NCBI RefSeq assembly: GCF_004519305.1
Contig: NZ_SOZA01000011.1
Coordinates: 83,260 to 147,259 of the forward strand
Direction of reading: 5' to 3'
Source of the DNA: Pseudomonas sp. RIT623
GTDB taxonomy: Bacteria; Pseudomonadota; Gammaproteobacteria; Pseudomonadales; Pseudomonadaceae
DNA: 64,000 nt
The notes below the pieces were generated by a model. It made no database searches, was not told the DNA's origin, and was given only the letters and a program-made list of their open reading frames with translations. Of this stretch, positions 1-10,398 are shown piece by piece (the first letter of the stretch is position 1; the number at the start of each line of letters is the position of its first letter). Made by a program: the position numbers and the translations under genes.

Positions 1-1804
1 GCCAGCGGAAGTGGATCTCGGCGACCCCACCGGGGGCGAGGATGCGGTAGGCGGTGTAGAACACCAGCCAGGCCTGGGCGAGCTGCCACAGCGCGGCGCC
101 GAGGTTGGCGTTCTGCCCACGGGCGTCGAGTTGCAGGGCGTAGCTGCCCAGGGTCAGGGCCAGGGCCACCGGCAAGGCCAGGAGGATGTTGATCAGGATC
201 GCCTGGGGCGTGTGCCACTGGCTGTCGCGCTTGAAATGGCCGATGTCCTGGTGGACCTTGCCCAGGCGCCGGTACAGCGCCTTGCGCCGCCACAGCAGGG
301 CGCCGATCACCAGGATCAGCGGCAGGAACAGCAGTGGCTGCTGCACCAGGCCGTCGCCCAGTTCCTTCACTCCGGCGCCCCAGGGCAGGCTGGCCACCTG
401 GTAGGTCAGGCGCTGGGGTACGTCGCGCAGCCATTGCCAGTCCAGCGGCTTGTTGCTGGGGATCCAGAACATCTGTTCTTCGAGGGTGGTACGCAGGTTC
501 TGCGCGGTGCTCAGCAACTGCTTCTGGTTCAGTTGCAGGGTGATGCTTTCATTGAGCAGAGCCGACAGTTCGCGGTTCAGCCGTTCCAGCAGGTCGCTGC
601 GGGTAATCGCCACCTCCAGCAGGGCCTTGCGCAGCTGGGGGGTGATGTCTTCCTGGGGCTGGTTGGCCAGCAGCTTGTCCACATAGCTGGACGGGCTGCT
701 CATCTGCTCGCGTTCCTGGTTGATCTCGAACTGGTAGAGGCGGATATCGGCAATCTGGTCGGCCAGGTCGCGGTCGACCTTCAGGTGCGGCAGGGCTTGC
801 TTTTGCTTGTAGAGGATCTTCGATAGCAGCAAGCTGCCCTTGAGCACGCTGATCTGTTCGTCGAGGGCCTGGTCGGCCTGGGTCAGGCTGTCGAGCTGCT
901 GCTTGGTGCGCAGGTTCTGCTGGGTGACCTCGTTGAGGCGGTCGGTGCTGCGCAACAGGTAGTCGGACAGTTGCAGGTTCTCGGCGCTCTCGCTGGCCAG
1001 CAGATTACTGCCGCCGGCCTTCTGCGCTTCGATCGACTGCTGGGTGACGGTCTGCTGCGATTGGGCCAGGCGCTTCTGGTTGATCAGCGTCTGCAGGTCC
1101 TGGATCTCCTGCTCCAGGCGCGTCGCCCGTTCGATCAGCAGGTCGTGCCGGGCGTTGCCGAGGTCTTGCAGTTGGCTGTTACCCGCCAACTCCTGGCGAC
1201 GCAGCAAGTTCAGGGCATTGAGCGAGGCCTGCTCGGCGTTGAGCTGGTTGCGCTGGTCCGCGTTCAGGGCCTTGCCGTTATCCTTGCCGCTTTTCAGGCT
1301 GTTGTTGATCTGCTGGATGCGTATCTGGTTGTTGCTGATCTCGGCTTGGGCACGCTCGGGGCGGGTCTGGGAGTTGATGATCAGGCTGTTGGCCTCGGAC
1401 AGCGCCTTTTGCAGGTCGCCCTGCTGGGCGCTGCGTTCGCTGAGCATCTGTTCGAGCTGCGGCACCGGGAGGGCGGCATAGCGCTGGGCCACCGGTATCG
1501 GGTTGGTGGCCTTGAGCTTGATCAGCTCGCGCTGGTTGTCGCGTATTTCCTGAGGCGCGCTGGCCAGCTGTTGCTTGAGTTCGGCGAGTTTCTTCTCGCT
1601 GTCGTCGCGCGCGGCCAGTAGGGCCAGGGTCTGTTCCAGCACCTGCTGCACGGCTTTCTGCTCGGGCTCGGGCAGCTTGCGCTCGGTGATCTTGCTCAGG
1701 CTGCCCTGGATGCCCGGGGTAGTCGGGACTTCCGCCATGGCGGTGAACGGGAGGGTCAGGCACAGCCCCAGCAGGGCTGTGCGGCAGTACGCACGCAGGG
1801 ACAT
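1..1804 (-). CDS. mscK: Mechanosensitive channel MscK/KefA, N-terminal part (runs off the left edge)
   Basis: The minus-strand frame is open from an ATG at 1804 to the window edge, about 601 codons, so the C-terminal channel part lies outside. The product begins MSLRAYCRTALLGLCLTLPF with a cleavable signal peptide ending near AMA. About 480 residues of Gln/Leu/Glu-rich coiled coil follow (periplasmic domain), then membrane segments near the edge (PLLFLPLILVIGALLW; ILINILLALPVALALTLGSY). This is the layout of large MscK/KefA channels, which release solutes on hypo-osmotic shock and, in E. coli, respond to K+. The pore helix and MscS beta domain are not visible, so assignment rests on the N-terminal half and on position beside the K+/H+ antiporter and bet genes. 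A paralogous large MscS-family protein such as MscM is the main alternative. Confidence 0.8.
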   Translation of the reverse strand, partial: MSLRAYCRTALLGLCLTLPFTAMAEVPTTPGIQGSLSKITERKLPEPEQKAVQQVLEQTLALLAARDDSEKKLAELKQQLASAPQEIRDNQRELIKLKATNPIPVAQRYAALPVPQLEQMLSERSAQQGDLQKALSEANSLIINSQTRPERAQAEISNNQIRIQQINNSLKSGKDNGKALNADQRNQLNAEQASLNALNLLRRQELAGNSQLQDLGNARHDLLIERATRLEQEIQDLQTLINQKRLAQSQQTVTQQSIEAQKAGGSNLLASESAENLQLSDYLLRSTDRLNEVTQQNLRTKQQLDSLTQADQALDEQISVLKGSLLLSKILYKQKQALPHLKVDRDLADQIADIRLYQFEINQEREQMSSPSSYVDKLLANQPQEDITPQLRKALLEVAITRSDLLERLNRELSALLNESITLQLNQKQLLSTAQNLRTTLEEQMFWIPSNKPLDWQWLRDVPQRLTYQVASLPWGAGVKELGDGLVQQPLLFLPLILVIGALLWRRKALYRRLGKVHQDIGHFKRDSQWHTPQAILINILLALPVALALTLGSYALQLDARGQNANLGAALWQLAQAWLVFYTAYRILAPGGVAEIHFRW

Positions 1805-1839
1805 AGGCAACATTCTTGGATTACGAGGCAAATCGGAGT

Positions 1840-3582
1840 TTAGAGGAACAACCCGGGGCCGGGTCGAGTACCTTCGGGGAATCTGACGCCGACTTTCTGG
1901 ATCTTGTTCCCGTCCATGACCGCGACGGTCCAGATCGTGCTGTGCCATTCGATCTGGTCGCCTACTACTGGCGCGCCTCCGACCTTCTGTCGGATGAACT
2001 GCGCCAGCGGCATTTTTGCGTCCAGGCCATCGAGTTTCAGGCCGTACAGTGCGGCCACCGCGCCCAGCTCGGCGTCACCCTCGAGCACGAAGTCGCCGAA
2101 GAAGCGCAGGTCCAGGCCGCGCTGTGGCGCCTGGCTGAACAGCTTGCCCAGGGCCGGCAGGTTGTGTTCGTGGCCGATCACGCAGAGCATGTCGCCGACT
2201 TCCAGCACGGTGCTGCCCGAGGGGTGCAGCAGTTGCTCGGCGCGAAACAGCGCGGCGATGCGCGTGCCTTCGGGCATCTTCAGCTCGCGCAGGGCGGCGC
2301 CGATGCACCATTTTTCCGCGCCCAGGCGGTAGACGAACAGCTCCCACTCGCTGGTGATATGCACCTCCAGCGCCGAGCGGGAGATGGGCGCCGGGTCTGG
2401 CGGCACGGTGACTTTCAGCAGCTTGGCCATCCACGGCAGGCTGGTGCCCTGCACCAGCAGCGATACCAGCACGATGAAGAACGCCAGGTTGAAGAACAGC
2501 TGCGCATCCGGCAGGCCGGCCATCAGCGGGAACACCGCGAGGATGATCGGCACCGCGCCGCGTAGGCCGACCCAACTGATGAAGCCCTTCTCGCGACCAT
2601 GGAAGGCCTTGAACGGCAACAGCGCGGCAACCACCGACAGTGGCCGGGCGAACAGGATCATCCACAGCGCCAGGCCCAGCGCTGGCAGGGCGATGGGTAG
2701 CAGGTCGTGGGGGGTGACCAGCAGGCCCAGCACCAGGAACATACCGATCTGCGCCAGCCAGGCCATGCCGTCGAGCATGTGCAGGATGCCGTGGCGGCTG
2801 CGGATCGGTTTGTTGCCCAGCACCAGGCCGCACAGGTAGACGGCGAGGAAACCGCTGCCGTGCAGGGCGTTGGTCAGCGAGAACACCACCAGGCCGCCGG
2901 CCACCACCAGGATCGGGTATAGGCCGCCGGCCAGGTTGATGCGATTGACCAGTTGCAGCATCAGCCAGCCGCCGCCCAGGCCGAGCAGGCCGCCGATGCC
3001 GAATTCGCGCAGCAGGTGGGTCAGCAGGCTCCAGTGCAGGCCGGTCTGGCCGCTGGCGATCATGTCGATCAGGGTGACGGTAAGGAACACCGCCATCGGG
3101 TCATTGCTGCCCGACTCGATTTCCAGGGTGGCGGTGACCCGCTCGTTCAGGCCTTTGCCGCCGAGCAGCGAGAACACCGCCGCAGCGTCGGTGGAACCGA
3201 CGATGGCGCCGATCAGCAGGCCCTGGATAAGGCTCAGGTCGAACAGCCAGGCGGCGACCATGCCGGTCAGCCCAGTGGTGATCAGGACGCCGACGGTGGC
3301 CAGCGACAACGCCGGCCATAGCGCCACGCGAAAGCTCGCCACCCGGGTGCGCAGGCCACCGTCGAGCAGGATCACCGCCAGGGCCAGGTTGCCCACCAGG
3401 TAGGCGGTCGGGTAGTTGTTGAAGATGATGCCGCCACCGTCCACGCCCGCGACCATGCCGACGGCGAGGATGATGACCAGGATGGGGATGCCCAGGCGCG
3501 ACGACAGCGAGCTGACCAGGATACTGGCCCCGACCAGCAACGCGCCGATCAGGAACAGACTGTTGATGGTGCTCGCATCCAA
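1840..3582 (-). CDS. cvrA: K+/H+ antiporter of the CvrA/NhaP2 type
   Basis: Monovalent cation:proton antiporter (CPA1) of the inner membrane, 580 residues. About twelve membrane segments occupy residues 1-390, including the Asp-containing segment [18 protein letters not shown]. They are followed by a TrkA-C-like regulatory domain (about 400-480, starting [20 protein letters not shown]) and a CorC/HlyC-like tail. I chose a TTG start at 3582: the protein then begins [17 protein letters not shown] after the initiator, matching the family, and CCGGAG lies 8 bases upstream. An in-frame ATG at 3648 would add an unlikely 22-residue polar leader. The gene is codirectional with and 35 bases from mscK. 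Expected role: K+ export and volume control at high K+ or low osmolarity. Confidence 0.88.
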   Translation of the reverse strand: MDASTINSLFLIGALLVGASILVSSLSSRLGIPILVIILAVGMVAGVDGGGIIFNNYPTAYLVGNLALAVILLDGGLRTRVASFRVALWPALSLATVGVLITTGLTGMVAAWLFDLSLIQGLLIGAIVGSTDAAAVFSLLGGKGLNERVTATLEIESGSNDPMAVFLTVTLIDMIASGQTGLHWSLLTHLLREFGIGGLLGLGGGWLMLQLVNRINLAGGLYPILVVAGGLVVFSLTNALHGSGFLAVYLCGLVLGNKPIRSRHGILHMLDGMAWLAQIGMFLVLGLLVTPHDLLPIALPALGLALWMILFARPLSVVAALLPFKAFHGREKGFISWVGLRGAVPIILAVFPLMAGLPDAQLFFNLAFFIVLVSLLVQGTSLPWMAKLLKVTVPPDPAPISRSALEVHITSEWELFVYRLGAEKWCIGAALRELKMPEGTRIAALFRAEQLLHPSGSTVLEVGDMLCVIGHEHNLPALGKLFSQAPQRGLDLRFFGDFVLEGDAELGAVAALYGLKLDGLDAKMPLAQFIRQKVGGAPVVGDQIEWHSTIWTVAVMDGNKIQKVGVRFPEGTRPGPGLFL

Positions 3583-3700
3583 AGGCGGTACTCCGGGACA
3601 GCGCAGAGAAAAGGGACCTGCCGCGTGAACTAGCAGGTCGCGTGCCAATCGATTCTAACCTGATGAATTGGCAGGCTGTAAAGCGTTTCTGCAGATGTAG

Positions 3701-3725
3701 AAAAGGCACCCGAAGGGTGCCTTTC
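3701..3725 (-). terminator. Rho-independent terminator-like hairpin downstream of betA
   Basis: The plus strand reads AAAGGCACC-CGAA-GGGTGCCTTT, a 9-bp stem with a tight CGAA loop and A/T tails on both sides. It lies about 105 bases past the betA stop on the minus strand and could end the betIBA transcript. Confidence 0.65.
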
Positions 3726-3749
3726 CATGCGTCGCCAGGGAGGGCCTCA

Positions 3750-3771
3750 TCGCCGGCAAGCCGGCTCCTAC
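3750..3771. repeat. Single REP palindrome
   Basis: TCGCCGGCAAGCCGGCTCCTAC is the GCCGGCAAGCCGGC-type REP found repeatedly in this window (18650, 44197, 63688). It is present here as one unit, between betA and its terminator. Confidence 0.75.
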
Positions 3772-3830
3772 GGGATGATCGCAGGCCGTGAAACCTGCGC
3801 CATCCCTGTAGCGATGGGGCTGGAGCAGTA

Positions 3831-5528
3831 TTACGCCTGCTTCACTTCCCGCATCGGCTTGCCCTTCACCGGGGCATCGCCGGCCACGTAGTACTTGGCG
3901 GTGCTGCGCGGCAGTGGCTTGCGGCCACGGATCTTGTCCGAGATTTTCTCGGCGATCATGATCGTGGTGGCGTTGAGGTTGCCGGTGATGATCAGCGGCA
4001 TGATCGAGGCGTCGACCACGCGCAGACCCTGCATGCCATGCACGCGGCCCTCGCCATCGACCACGGCCATGTCGTCGGTGCCCATCTTGCACGAGCAGGA
4101 CGGGTGGAAGGCGGTCTCGGCGTGCTCGCGGATGAACTTGTCCAGTTCTTCATCGGTTTGCACGTGGGCGCCCGGGCTGATCTCGCGACCGCGGTACGGG
4201 TCCAGCGCTGGCTGGGCCATGATTTCGCGGGTCAGGCGGATGCCGTCGCGGAACTCCTGCCAGTCCTGCTCGGTGGACATGTAGTTGAACAGGATGCTCG
4301 GGTGCTGGCGTGGGTTCTTCGACTTGGCCTGGATGCGACCACGGGCCGGCGAGCGCATGGAACCCATGTGCGCCTGGAAGCCGTGTTCCTTCACGCCGTT
4401 CGAGCCGTTGTAGTTGATGGCTACCGGCAGGAAGTGGTACTGGATGTTAGGCCATTTGAACTCAGGGCGAGTACGGATGAAACCACCGGCCTCGAACTGG
4501 TTGCTGGCGCCGATGCCGGTGCCGTTGAACAGCCACTCGGCACCGATGGCCGGCTGGTTCCACCACAGCAGCGATGGGTACAGCGACACTGGCTGGGTGC
4601 AGGCGTACTGCAGGTACAGCTCAAGGTGGTCCTGCAGGTTCTCGCCGACGCCCGGCAGGTCGTGGACCACCGGAATGTCGAGGCTTTCCAGCAGGGCACG
4701 GGGGCCGACGCCGGAGCGCTGCAGCAGTTGCGGCGAGGCGATGGCGCCGGAGCTGACGATGACTTCTTTGCGCGCGCGGGCTTCGACGCGCTCTTCGCTG
4801 TCACCGACCAGGTAGGTCACGCCCACGGCGCGCTTGCCATCGAACAGCACGCGGTCGCTCAGGGCGTGGGTGACGATGGTCAGGTTCGGGCGCTTCTTGG
4901 CCTGGTCCAGGTAGCCGCGCGCGGTGCTCGAACGACGGCCTTTCTTGGTTACCGAACGGTCCATCGGGCCGAAGCCTTCCTGCTGGTAGCCGTTGAGGTC
5001 TTCGGTGCGCGGGTAACCGGCCTGCACGCCGGCCTCGACCATGGCGTGGAACAGCGGGTTGTTGCCGGCCTTGGGCGTGGCCACGCTGACCGGGCCTTCG
5101 CCGCCGTGGTAGTCGTTCGGGCCGATGTCACGGGTTTCAGCTTTGCGGAAGTACGGCAGGCAGTCCAGGTAGGTCCAGTCCTCGAGGCCTGGCAGTTCAG
5201 CCCAGCCGTCGAAGTCCATGGCGTTGCCGCGGATGTAGCACATGCCGTTGATCAGCGAGGAGCCACCCAGGCCCTTGCCACGACCGCATTCCATGCGGCG
5301 GCCGTCCATGTGTGGCTCCGGGTCGGTCTCGTAGGCCCAGTTGTAGCGACGACCCTGCAGCGGGAAGGCCAGGGCGGCCGGCATCTGGGTGCGGAAGTCG
5401 AAGCGGTAGTCCGGACCGCCGGCTTCCAGCAGCAGGACGGTGACGCTGGCGTCTTCGGTCAGGCGGGTGGCCAGGGTGTTACCGGCCGAACCGGCACCGA
5501 CGATGATGTAATCGAATTCTTGGGACAT
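3831..5528 (-). CDS. betA: Choline dehydrogenase
   Basis: Membrane-associated FAD enzyme of the GMC oxidoreductase family that oxidises choline to betaine aldehyde. The 565-residue length is the family norm. The N-terminal dinucleotide fold is visible as [19 protein letters not shown] (residues about 5-23), the GMC signature region as [20 protein letters not shown] (about 80-100), and the C-terminal catalytic region as [13 protein letters not shown] with the conserved His. Start ATG 5528 is preceded by GAGGG at 10 bases; the upstream in-frame ATG at 5576 lacks family support. It lies 75 bases downstream of betB in the betI-betB-betA operon and should be derepressed by choline through BetI. 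Confidence 0.96.
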   Translation of the reverse strand: MSQEFDYIIVGAGSAGNTLATRLTEDASVTVLLLEAGGPDYRFDFRTQMPAALAFPLQGRRYNWAYETDPEPHMDGRRMECGRGKGLGGSSLINGMCYIRGNAMDFDGWAELPGLEDWTYLDCLPYFRKAETRDIGPNDYHGGEGPVSVATPKAGNNPLFHAMVEAGVQAGYPRTEDLNGYQQEGFGPMDRSVTKKGRRSSTARGYLDQAKKRPNLTIVTHALSDRVLFDGKRAVGVTYLVGDSEERVEARARKEVIVSSGAIASPQLLQRSGVGPRALLESLDIPVVHDLPGVGENLQDHLELYLQYACTQPVSLYPSLLWWNQPAIGAEWLFNGTGIGASNQFEAGGFIRTRPEFKWPNIQYHFLPVAINYNGSNGVKEHGFQAHMGSMRSPARGRIQAKSKNPRQHPSILFNYMSTEQDWQEFRDGIRLTREIMAQPALDPYRGREISPGAHVQTDEELDKFIREHAETAFHPSCSCKMGTDDMAVVDGEGRVHGMQGLRVVDASIMPLIITGNLNATTIMIAEKISDKIRGRKPLPRSTAKYYVAGDAPVKGKPMREVKQA

Positions 5529-5603
5529 TGAAGTACCCTCGTTGGCAGTTGTCAGGGAGCGGAAACGCCCGTGCACGAAGGCACGGGCGTGGCTAGACAG
5601 GGT

Positions 5604-7076
5604 TTAGAAAACCGAGTTGTAGCCGCCCAGCTCGACCTGGACCGACTTGATGCGGGTGTATTGAGCCAGCGAGCTGACACCGTTCTCACGGCCGACGCCC
5701 GACTGCTTGTAGCCACCGACCGGCATTTCGGCCGGCGATTCGCCCCAGGCGTTGATCCAGCAGATACCGGCTTCGAGCTTGTGGATGATGCGGTGGGCGC
5801 GGCTGATGTCGTTGGTGCAGACACCAGCGGCCAGGCCGTATTCGGTGTCGTTGGCGCGACGGATGACTTCTTCCTCGGTCTCGTAGCTGAGGATGCTCAT
5901 CACCGGGCCGAAGATCTCTTCCTTGACGATGGTCATGTCGTCGGAGCAGTCGGTGAACACGGTCGGGGCGACGAACGCGCCCTTGGCGAAGTCGCCATCC
6001 AGCAGACGCTCACCGCCGCAGAGAACGCGGGCGCCTTCTTCTTTGCCCTTGGCAATGTACGACAGCACGCTTTCCATGTGGGCGAAGCTGACCAGCGGGC
6101 CGAAGTTGGTGTTCTCGTCTTCCGGGTTGCCAACGCGGATGCGCGCGACGCGCTCGGCGATCTTGGCTTCGAAGGCAGCTTTCATCGAGGCTGGGATGAA
6201 CACGCGGGTGCCGTTGGTGCAGACCTGACCGGAACTGTAGAAGTTGGCCATCATGGCGATGTCGGCGGCCTTGTCCAGGTCGGCGTCGTCGCAGATGATC
6301 AGCGGCGACTTGCCGCCCAGTTCCATGGTGACTTCCTTGAGCGAGGAGCTCGAGGCGCTGGCCATGACTTTCTTGCCGGTGGTGGTGCCGCCGGTGAAGG
6401 AGACTTTCTCGATGCGCGGGTGCTCGGTCAGCCAGGTGCCGACTTCGCGGCCGCTGCCGGTCAGGACGTTGAACACGCCGTTCGGCAGGCCGGCCTCGGT
6501 GAAGATCTCGGCCAGTTTCAGGGTGGTCAGCGAGGTGACTTCCGAAGGCTTGAAGATCATCGCGTTGCCGGCGGCCAGGGCCGGGGCGGATTTCCACAGG
6601 GCGATCTGGATCGGGTAGTTCCAGGCACCGATACCGGCGGTCACGCCCAGCGGCTCGCGGCGGGTGTAGACGAAGGACGATTCGCGCAGCGGGATCTGCT
6701 CGCCTTCGATGGCCGGGACCAGGCCTGCGTAGTATTCCAGCACGTCGGCGCCGGTGACGATGTCGACGTAGCGGGTTTCGGAGTACGACTTGCCGGTGTC
6801 CAGGGTTTCCAGCATGGCCAGCTCGTCGTTGCGCTCACGCAGGATCTCGACGGCGCGGCGCAGGATGCGCGAACGCTGCATGGCGGTCATCGCGGCCCAG
6901 ACTTTCTGGCCACGTTCTGCGCTCTCGACGGCCTTCTCGACGTCAGCCTGGGTAGCGCGCTGCACGTGGGCGAGGACTTCGCCGGTGGCTGGGTTGATGG
7001 CTTCGAAGGTGGCATCGCTGCCAGCGTCGACATAAGCGCCATCGATGTAGAGTTTTTGCGTTCCGAAACGGGCCAT
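5604..7076 (-). CDS. betB: Betaine aldehyde dehydrogenase
   Basis: Cytosolic NAD(P)+-dependent aldehyde dehydrogenase converting betaine aldehyde to the osmoprotectant glycine betaine. It has 490 residues, the usual length. Landmarks: the [15 protein letters not shown] motif near residue 155, the catalytic general-base segment [13 protein letters not shown] (Glu about 250), and the nucleophile segment [13 protein letters not shown] (Cys about 286). The C-terminal [16 protein letters not shown] is typical of BetB. The start has GAGGA 8 bases upstream. It lies 38 bases after betI and precedes betA. Confidence 0.97.
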   Translation of the reverse strand: MARFGTQKLYIDGAYVDAGSDATFEAINPATGEVLAHVQRATQADVEKAVESAERGQKVWAAMTAMQRSRILRRAVEILRERNDELAMLETLDTGKSYSETRYVDIVTGADVLEYYAGLVPAIEGEQIPLRESSFVYTRREPLGVTAGIGAWNYPIQIALWKSAPALAAGNAMIFKPSEVTSLTTLKLAEIFTEAGLPNGVFNVLTGSGREVGTWLTEHPRIEKVSFTGGTTTGKKVMASASSSSLKEVTMELGGKSPLIICDDADLDKAADIAMMANFYSSGQVCTNGTRVFIPASMKAAFEAKIAERVARIRVGNPEDENTNFGPLVSFAHMESVLSYIAKGKEEGARVLCGGERLLDGDFAKGAFVAPTVFTDCSDDMTIVKEEIFGPVMSILSYETEEEVIRRANDTEYGLAAGVCTNDISRAHRIIHKLEAGICWINAWGESPAEMPVGGYKQSGVGRENGVSSLAQYTRIKSVQVELGGYNSVF

Positions 7077-7114
7077 AGTGTCCTCGCAAGTGCAGTGTGT
7101 GGTTGGCTACCGCG

Positions 7115-7771
7115 TCACGCTCCTGCCGGTTGGCTGGTCGCTGCGCGCGGCTGTTCAGCGGCCTGGTCGGTTGTGCCCAGGGTCTGCTGCTTAGCCAGTT
7201 GTAGATCCATGTATTCGTAAGCGATGCGTATTGCCTGCTCGGTGTCGAATGCGTCACCCGACAAGGCGCCACGCAGCCACAAGCCGTCGATCAACGCCGC
7301 CAGCCCGCGGGCAGCCTTGCGCGCATGGTAAAGCGGCAGGACGCGGCGGAACTGGCAGCACAGGTTGGAATACAAGCGGTGATCGTTGATCCGCTGCAAC
7401 CTGTGCAAAGACGGCTGGTGCATGCTGGAGGCCCAGAAGGCCAGCCAGGTTTTCATTGCCGGGCCGTTCACCTGGCTGGCATCGAAGTTGCCCTCGATGA
7501 TCACCTTCAGGTGGGCGCGCGGGCTGTCATCCGTGAGGGCCTGCCGACGCGCGATCACGCCCTCGTTGAGCATGTTCATGATGTAGCGCATCGTCGCTGC
7601 GATCAGGCCGTTCTTGTCCTGAAAGTAGTGACTGATGATGCCGTTCGACACACCGGCCAAACGGGCAATCAGCGCAATGCTGGCATCTCCCAGACCGACC
7701 TGATCGACCGCCAGCAAGGTGGCTTCGATCAACTGCTGGCGGCGGATGGGTTGCATACCGACCTTGGGCAT
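7115..7771 (-). CDS. betI: Choline-responsive TetR-family repressor BetI
   Basis: TetR-family repressor of the bet genes, 218 residues. The N-terminal helix-turn-helix is visible at residues about 10-55 ([39 protein letters not shown]), and the remainder is the choline-binding dimer domain. Family members are usually near 195-200 residues. This one carries a polar Ala/Gln/Thr-rich tail ([19 protein letters not shown]) of about 20 residues that looks disordered. AGGAG is 7-8 bases ahead of the ATG. It is the first gene of betI-betB-betA, with its own operator (7841-7860) about 70 bases upstream of the start. Confidence 0.95.
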   Translation of the reverse strand: MPKVGMQPIRRQQLIEATLLAVDQVGLGDASIALIARLAGVSNGIISHYFQDKNGLIAATMRYIMNMLNEGVIARRQALTDDSPRAHLKVIIEGNFDASQVNGPAMKTWLAFWASSMHQPSLHRLQRINDHRLYSNLCCQFRRVLPLYHARKAARGLAALIDGLWLRGALSGDAFDTEQAIRIAYEYMDLQLAKQQTLGTTDQAAEQPRAATSQPAGA

Positions 7772-7840
7772 CTTGCTATCTCCTCAGGCCTGCGGGCAGA
7801 CGACGAGCGGCTGCCTCGGCGAAGGCCAGTCTATTTTGTT

Positions 7841-7860
7841 TTGATTGAACGTTCAATCAA
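7841..7860. promoter_or_regulatory. BetI operator palindrome
   Basis: TTGATTGAACGTTCAATCAA is a perfect 20-bp palindrome between the divergent betI and betT genes. It resembles BetI operators described in pseudomonads. It sits about 70 bases from the betI start and about 390 from betT, so it most likely controls betIBA autoregulation. Confidence 0.88.
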
Positions 7861-8249
7861 TAAAGAATAAGCTCTGCGACAATTTGTGCCATTGACAGTT
7901 TTCAGGACGGTCACAGAAGCACGAATCGACACCCCAGGAAATCGCGTAACCCCCGGAATACAAGGCGTTGACGGGCATGGGCGATGCAAAATACAGATTC
8001 TGCCGAGCGGTCACAGGCTGCGCGGTCGGCCCTTGGAGCGGGCCAGGTGTCTGTGGCGAATGCGCGCACCTCCACTCGGAGAGCGTGGTTTTTCACAGGC
8101 GACCGGTCTGGTTTTTTTGCAACGTTTCTATTCGGGATCACGGTTTCCAGGGTGCTTTTATAACACCTGTCGCAGTAGGGCTATTGCACCAATTGCGTGG
8201 GAAATAACTGTTTAGCCTCCACTGCCGCACTGCCCGGAGCATTCGTGCA
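7861..8249. promoter_or_regulatory. betI-betT divergent intergenic region
   Basis: 389 bases between the BetI operator and the betT start. No supported gene: the longest plus frame (7886-8215) has no ribosome-binding site or recognisable protein. A TATAAC -10-like hexamer occurs at 8159-8164 and GGAG lies 11 bases before the betT ATG. No second copy of the BetI palindrome was seen near betT. Confidence 0.5.
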
Positions 8250-10253
8250 ATGAGTTCTGCCTCCCTGACAAAGCCTCCCGCCGAGCGGGTACGGGTCAAT
8301 CGCGTGGTGTTCTTCACCTCGGCGATGATGATCCTCGTTCTGACTGCCCTGCTGATCGCTGTACCCGATATCGCCGGCCAGGTGCTGGGTGTCGCCCAGA
8401 AATGGCTGACCCGTACCTTTGGCTGGTACTACATGCTGGTGATCTGCGGTTACCTGCTGTTCGTCGTCTACCTGGCCTTCTCCGACTACGGCAAGCTCAA
8501 GCTTGGCGGCAAGGACGACACCCCCGACTTCAGCTACGGCGCCTGGGCCGGCATGCTGTTCTCCTCCGGTATCGGTATCTCGCTGCTGTACTTTGGCGCC
8601 TCCGAGCCGCTGGATCACTACTTCAACCCGCCAGAAGGCACGCCCGCCAGCCTCGAGGCCGCGCGCCAGGGCCTGCAGCTGACCTTCCTGCACTGGGGCC
8701 TGCACGGCTGGGCGATCTACGCCCTGGTCGGCCTGGCCGTGGGTTACTTCGCCTACCGCCACAACCAGCCGCTGGCACTGCGCTCGGCGCTGTACCCGCT
8801 GGTCGGCGAGCGTTGGGTCAAGGGCGGTGCCGGCCACGCCGTGGACATCTTCGGCATGTTCGTCACCCTGCTGGGCCTGGTGACCAACCTGGGTATCGGC
8901 TCGATGCAGGTGGCCTCGGGCCTGGAATACCTGTTCGGCATGGACCACAGCAAGACCAACCTGCTGGTGGTGATCCTGGTCATGGCCGGCGTTGCCACCG
9001 TGGCCGCGGTGTCGGGCGTGGAGAACGGCATCCGCCGTCTGTCCAACCTGAACATCCTGCTGTTCAGCGGCCTGCTGATCTTCGTGCTGCTGGCCGGCAA
9101 TACCCTGCACCTGCTCAACGGCTTCGTGCAGAACATCGGTGACTACCTCAACGGCGTCGTGCTGAAGACCTTCGACCTGTATGTCTATGAAGGCGACAAC
9201 GACAAGTCCGAGCGCTGGCTGGGCCTGTGGACCGTGTTCTACTGGGCTTGGTGGATCTCCTGGGGCCCGTTCGTCGGCATGTTCATTGCCCGTATCTCCA
9301 AGGGCCGGACCGTGCGCCAGCTGGTCAGCGGCGTGCTGCTGATCCCGCTGGGCTTCACCCTGGCCTGGCTGTCGATCTTCGGTAACACCGCATTGGACCT
9401 GGTGATCAACCAGGGCGCGGTGGAGCTGGGCAAGACCGCGCTCGAACAGCCATCAATGTCGATCTACCAGCTGCTGGAGTTCTTCCCGGCCGCCAAGATC
9501 GTCATCGGCCTGGCAGTGTTCGTCGGCTTCGTGCTGTTCCTCACCCCGGCCGACTCCGGCGCGGTGATGATGGCCAACCTGTCGTGCAAAGGCGGCAAGG
9601 TCGACGAAGACGCCCCGCACTGGATGGTGGTGTTCTGGTCGGTGGTCATCACCCTGGTCACCATCGGCCTGCTGTTCGCCGGTAACTTCGAAGCCATGCA
9701 GACCATGGTGGTACTGGCCGGCCTGCCGTTCTCGGTAGTCCTGGTGCTGTTCATGTTCGGCCTGATGAAGGCCATGAAGCAGGACGTCGCGGTCGAAAGC
9801 GAGCGCGCCGAACTGGCCGCCCGTGGCCGTCGCGGTTTCAGCGAGCGTCTCAGCCAGCTGGACCTGCAGCCGACCCAGGCCGTGGTGCAGCGGTTCATGG
9901 ACAAACAGGTCAGCCCGGCGCTGAAAGAAGCCGCCGAGCAGCTGCGTACCCTGGGCTTCGAGGTCGAGACCCGGGTAGGTCAATCGCGCAACATGATGGG
10001 CCTGCGGGTGATGATGGAAGAGGGCAACCCCTTCGTCTACGAAGCCAGCCTGGATGGCTACCTGGCCGCGCCGAGCGAGGCGCCGGTCGAGGGCGAGCCG
10101 GAAGTGCAGCAGCGCTTCTATCGCGCCGAGGTGTACCTGCACGACGGCAGCCAGGAGTACGACCTGATGGGCTTCACCCGCGAGCAGATCGTGCGTGATG
10201 TGCTTGATCAGTTCGAAAGCCACCGCCAGTTGCTGGGGCGTGTGTACAGCTGA
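8250..10253 (+). CDS. betT: High-affinity choline transporter (BCCT family)
   Basis: Inner-membrane, H+- or Na+-coupled uptake system for choline, supplying BetA/BetB. 667 residues with about twelve membrane helices between residues 20 and 500. The BCCT hallmark is visible as FYWAWWISWGPFVGMFIARI (about 330-349). A long hydrophilic C-terminal domain of about 150 residues (MKQDVAVESERAELAARG onward) corresponds to the cytoplasmic osmosensory tail of BetT-type carriers; shorter BCCT members lack it. It is divergent from betIBA and followed by a strong hairpin terminator. Caution: Pseudomonas genomes hold several BCCT carriers, so substrate preference rests on the neighbouring bet genes. Confidence 0.92.
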   Translation: MSSASLTKPPAERVRVNRVVFFTSAMMILVLTALLIAVPDIAGQVLGVAQKWLTRTFGWYYMLVICGYLLFVVYLAFSDYGKLKLGGKDDTPDFSYGAWAGMLFSSGIGISLLYFGASEPLDHYFNPPEGTPASLEAARQGLQLTFLHWGLHGWAIYALVGLAVGYFAYRHNQPLALRSALYPLVGERWVKGGAGHAVDIFGMFVTLLGLVTNLGIGSMQVASGLEYLFGMDHSKTNLLVVILVMAGVATVAAVSGVENGIRRLSNLNILLFSGLLIFVLLAGNTLHLLNGFVQNIGDYLNGVVLKTFDLYVYEGDNDKSERWLGLWTVFYWAWWISWGPFVGMFIARISKGRTVRQLVSGVLLIPLGFTLAWLSIFGNTALDLVINQGAVELGKTALEQPSMSIYQLLEFFPAAKIVIGLAVFVGFVLFLTPADSGAVMMANLSCKGGKVDEDAPHWMVVFWSVVITLVTIGLLFAGNFEAMQTMVVLAGLPFSVVLVLFMFGLMKAMKQDVAVESERAELAARGRRGFSERLSQLDLQPTQAVVQRFMDKQVSPALKEAAEQLRTLGFEVETRVGQSRNMMGLRVMMEEGNPFVYEASLDGYLAAPSEAPVEGEPEVQQRFYRAEVYLHDGSQEYDLMGFTREQIVRDVLDQFESHRQLLGRVYS

Positions 10254-10272
10254 TAACGGCTGATCTCAGGCA

Positions 10273-10304
10273 AGGGCCCGGTTCGCGAGAACCGGGCCCT
10301 TTTC
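10273..10304 (+). terminator. Rho-independent terminator of betT
   Basis: AGGGCCCGGTT-CGCGAG-AACCGGGCCCT followed by TTTCG, an 11-bp GC-rich stem starting about 20 bases after the betT stop. It isolates betT from the toxin-like gene downstream. Confidence 0.85.
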
Positions 10305-10398
10305 GTTTCGCCTGCGGCCTGCGCACTATCAACATGTAGTGCCTGGTGATACGGCGAAATGGCCACCCTGGTGCCTCTGTTCAATGGAGTGCACCCTC

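Larger units (their letters stand above)
3583..3830. other. Intergenic stretch between betA and cvrA
   Basis: About 250 bases without a supported gene. It holds a hairpin terminator at 3701-3725, just downstream of betA, and a single REP palindrome at 3750-3771. The part next to cvrA carries its ribosome-binding site. Confidence 0.6.

Noticed and set aside
1816..2565. 249-codon plus frame over the end of the antiporter gene
   Set aside because: It is antisense to the TrkA-C/CorC part of CvrA and His/Gln-rich, with no support.
7886..8215. 109-codon plus frame between betI and betT
   Set aside because: No ribosome-binding site and no recognisable protein; more likely the betT leader/promoter region.
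10339..10398. Longer N terminus for the toxin-like gene (ATG at 10339 or 10384)
   Set aside because: The extra residues are unlike the family and the ATG at 10399 has GGAG at proper spacing.
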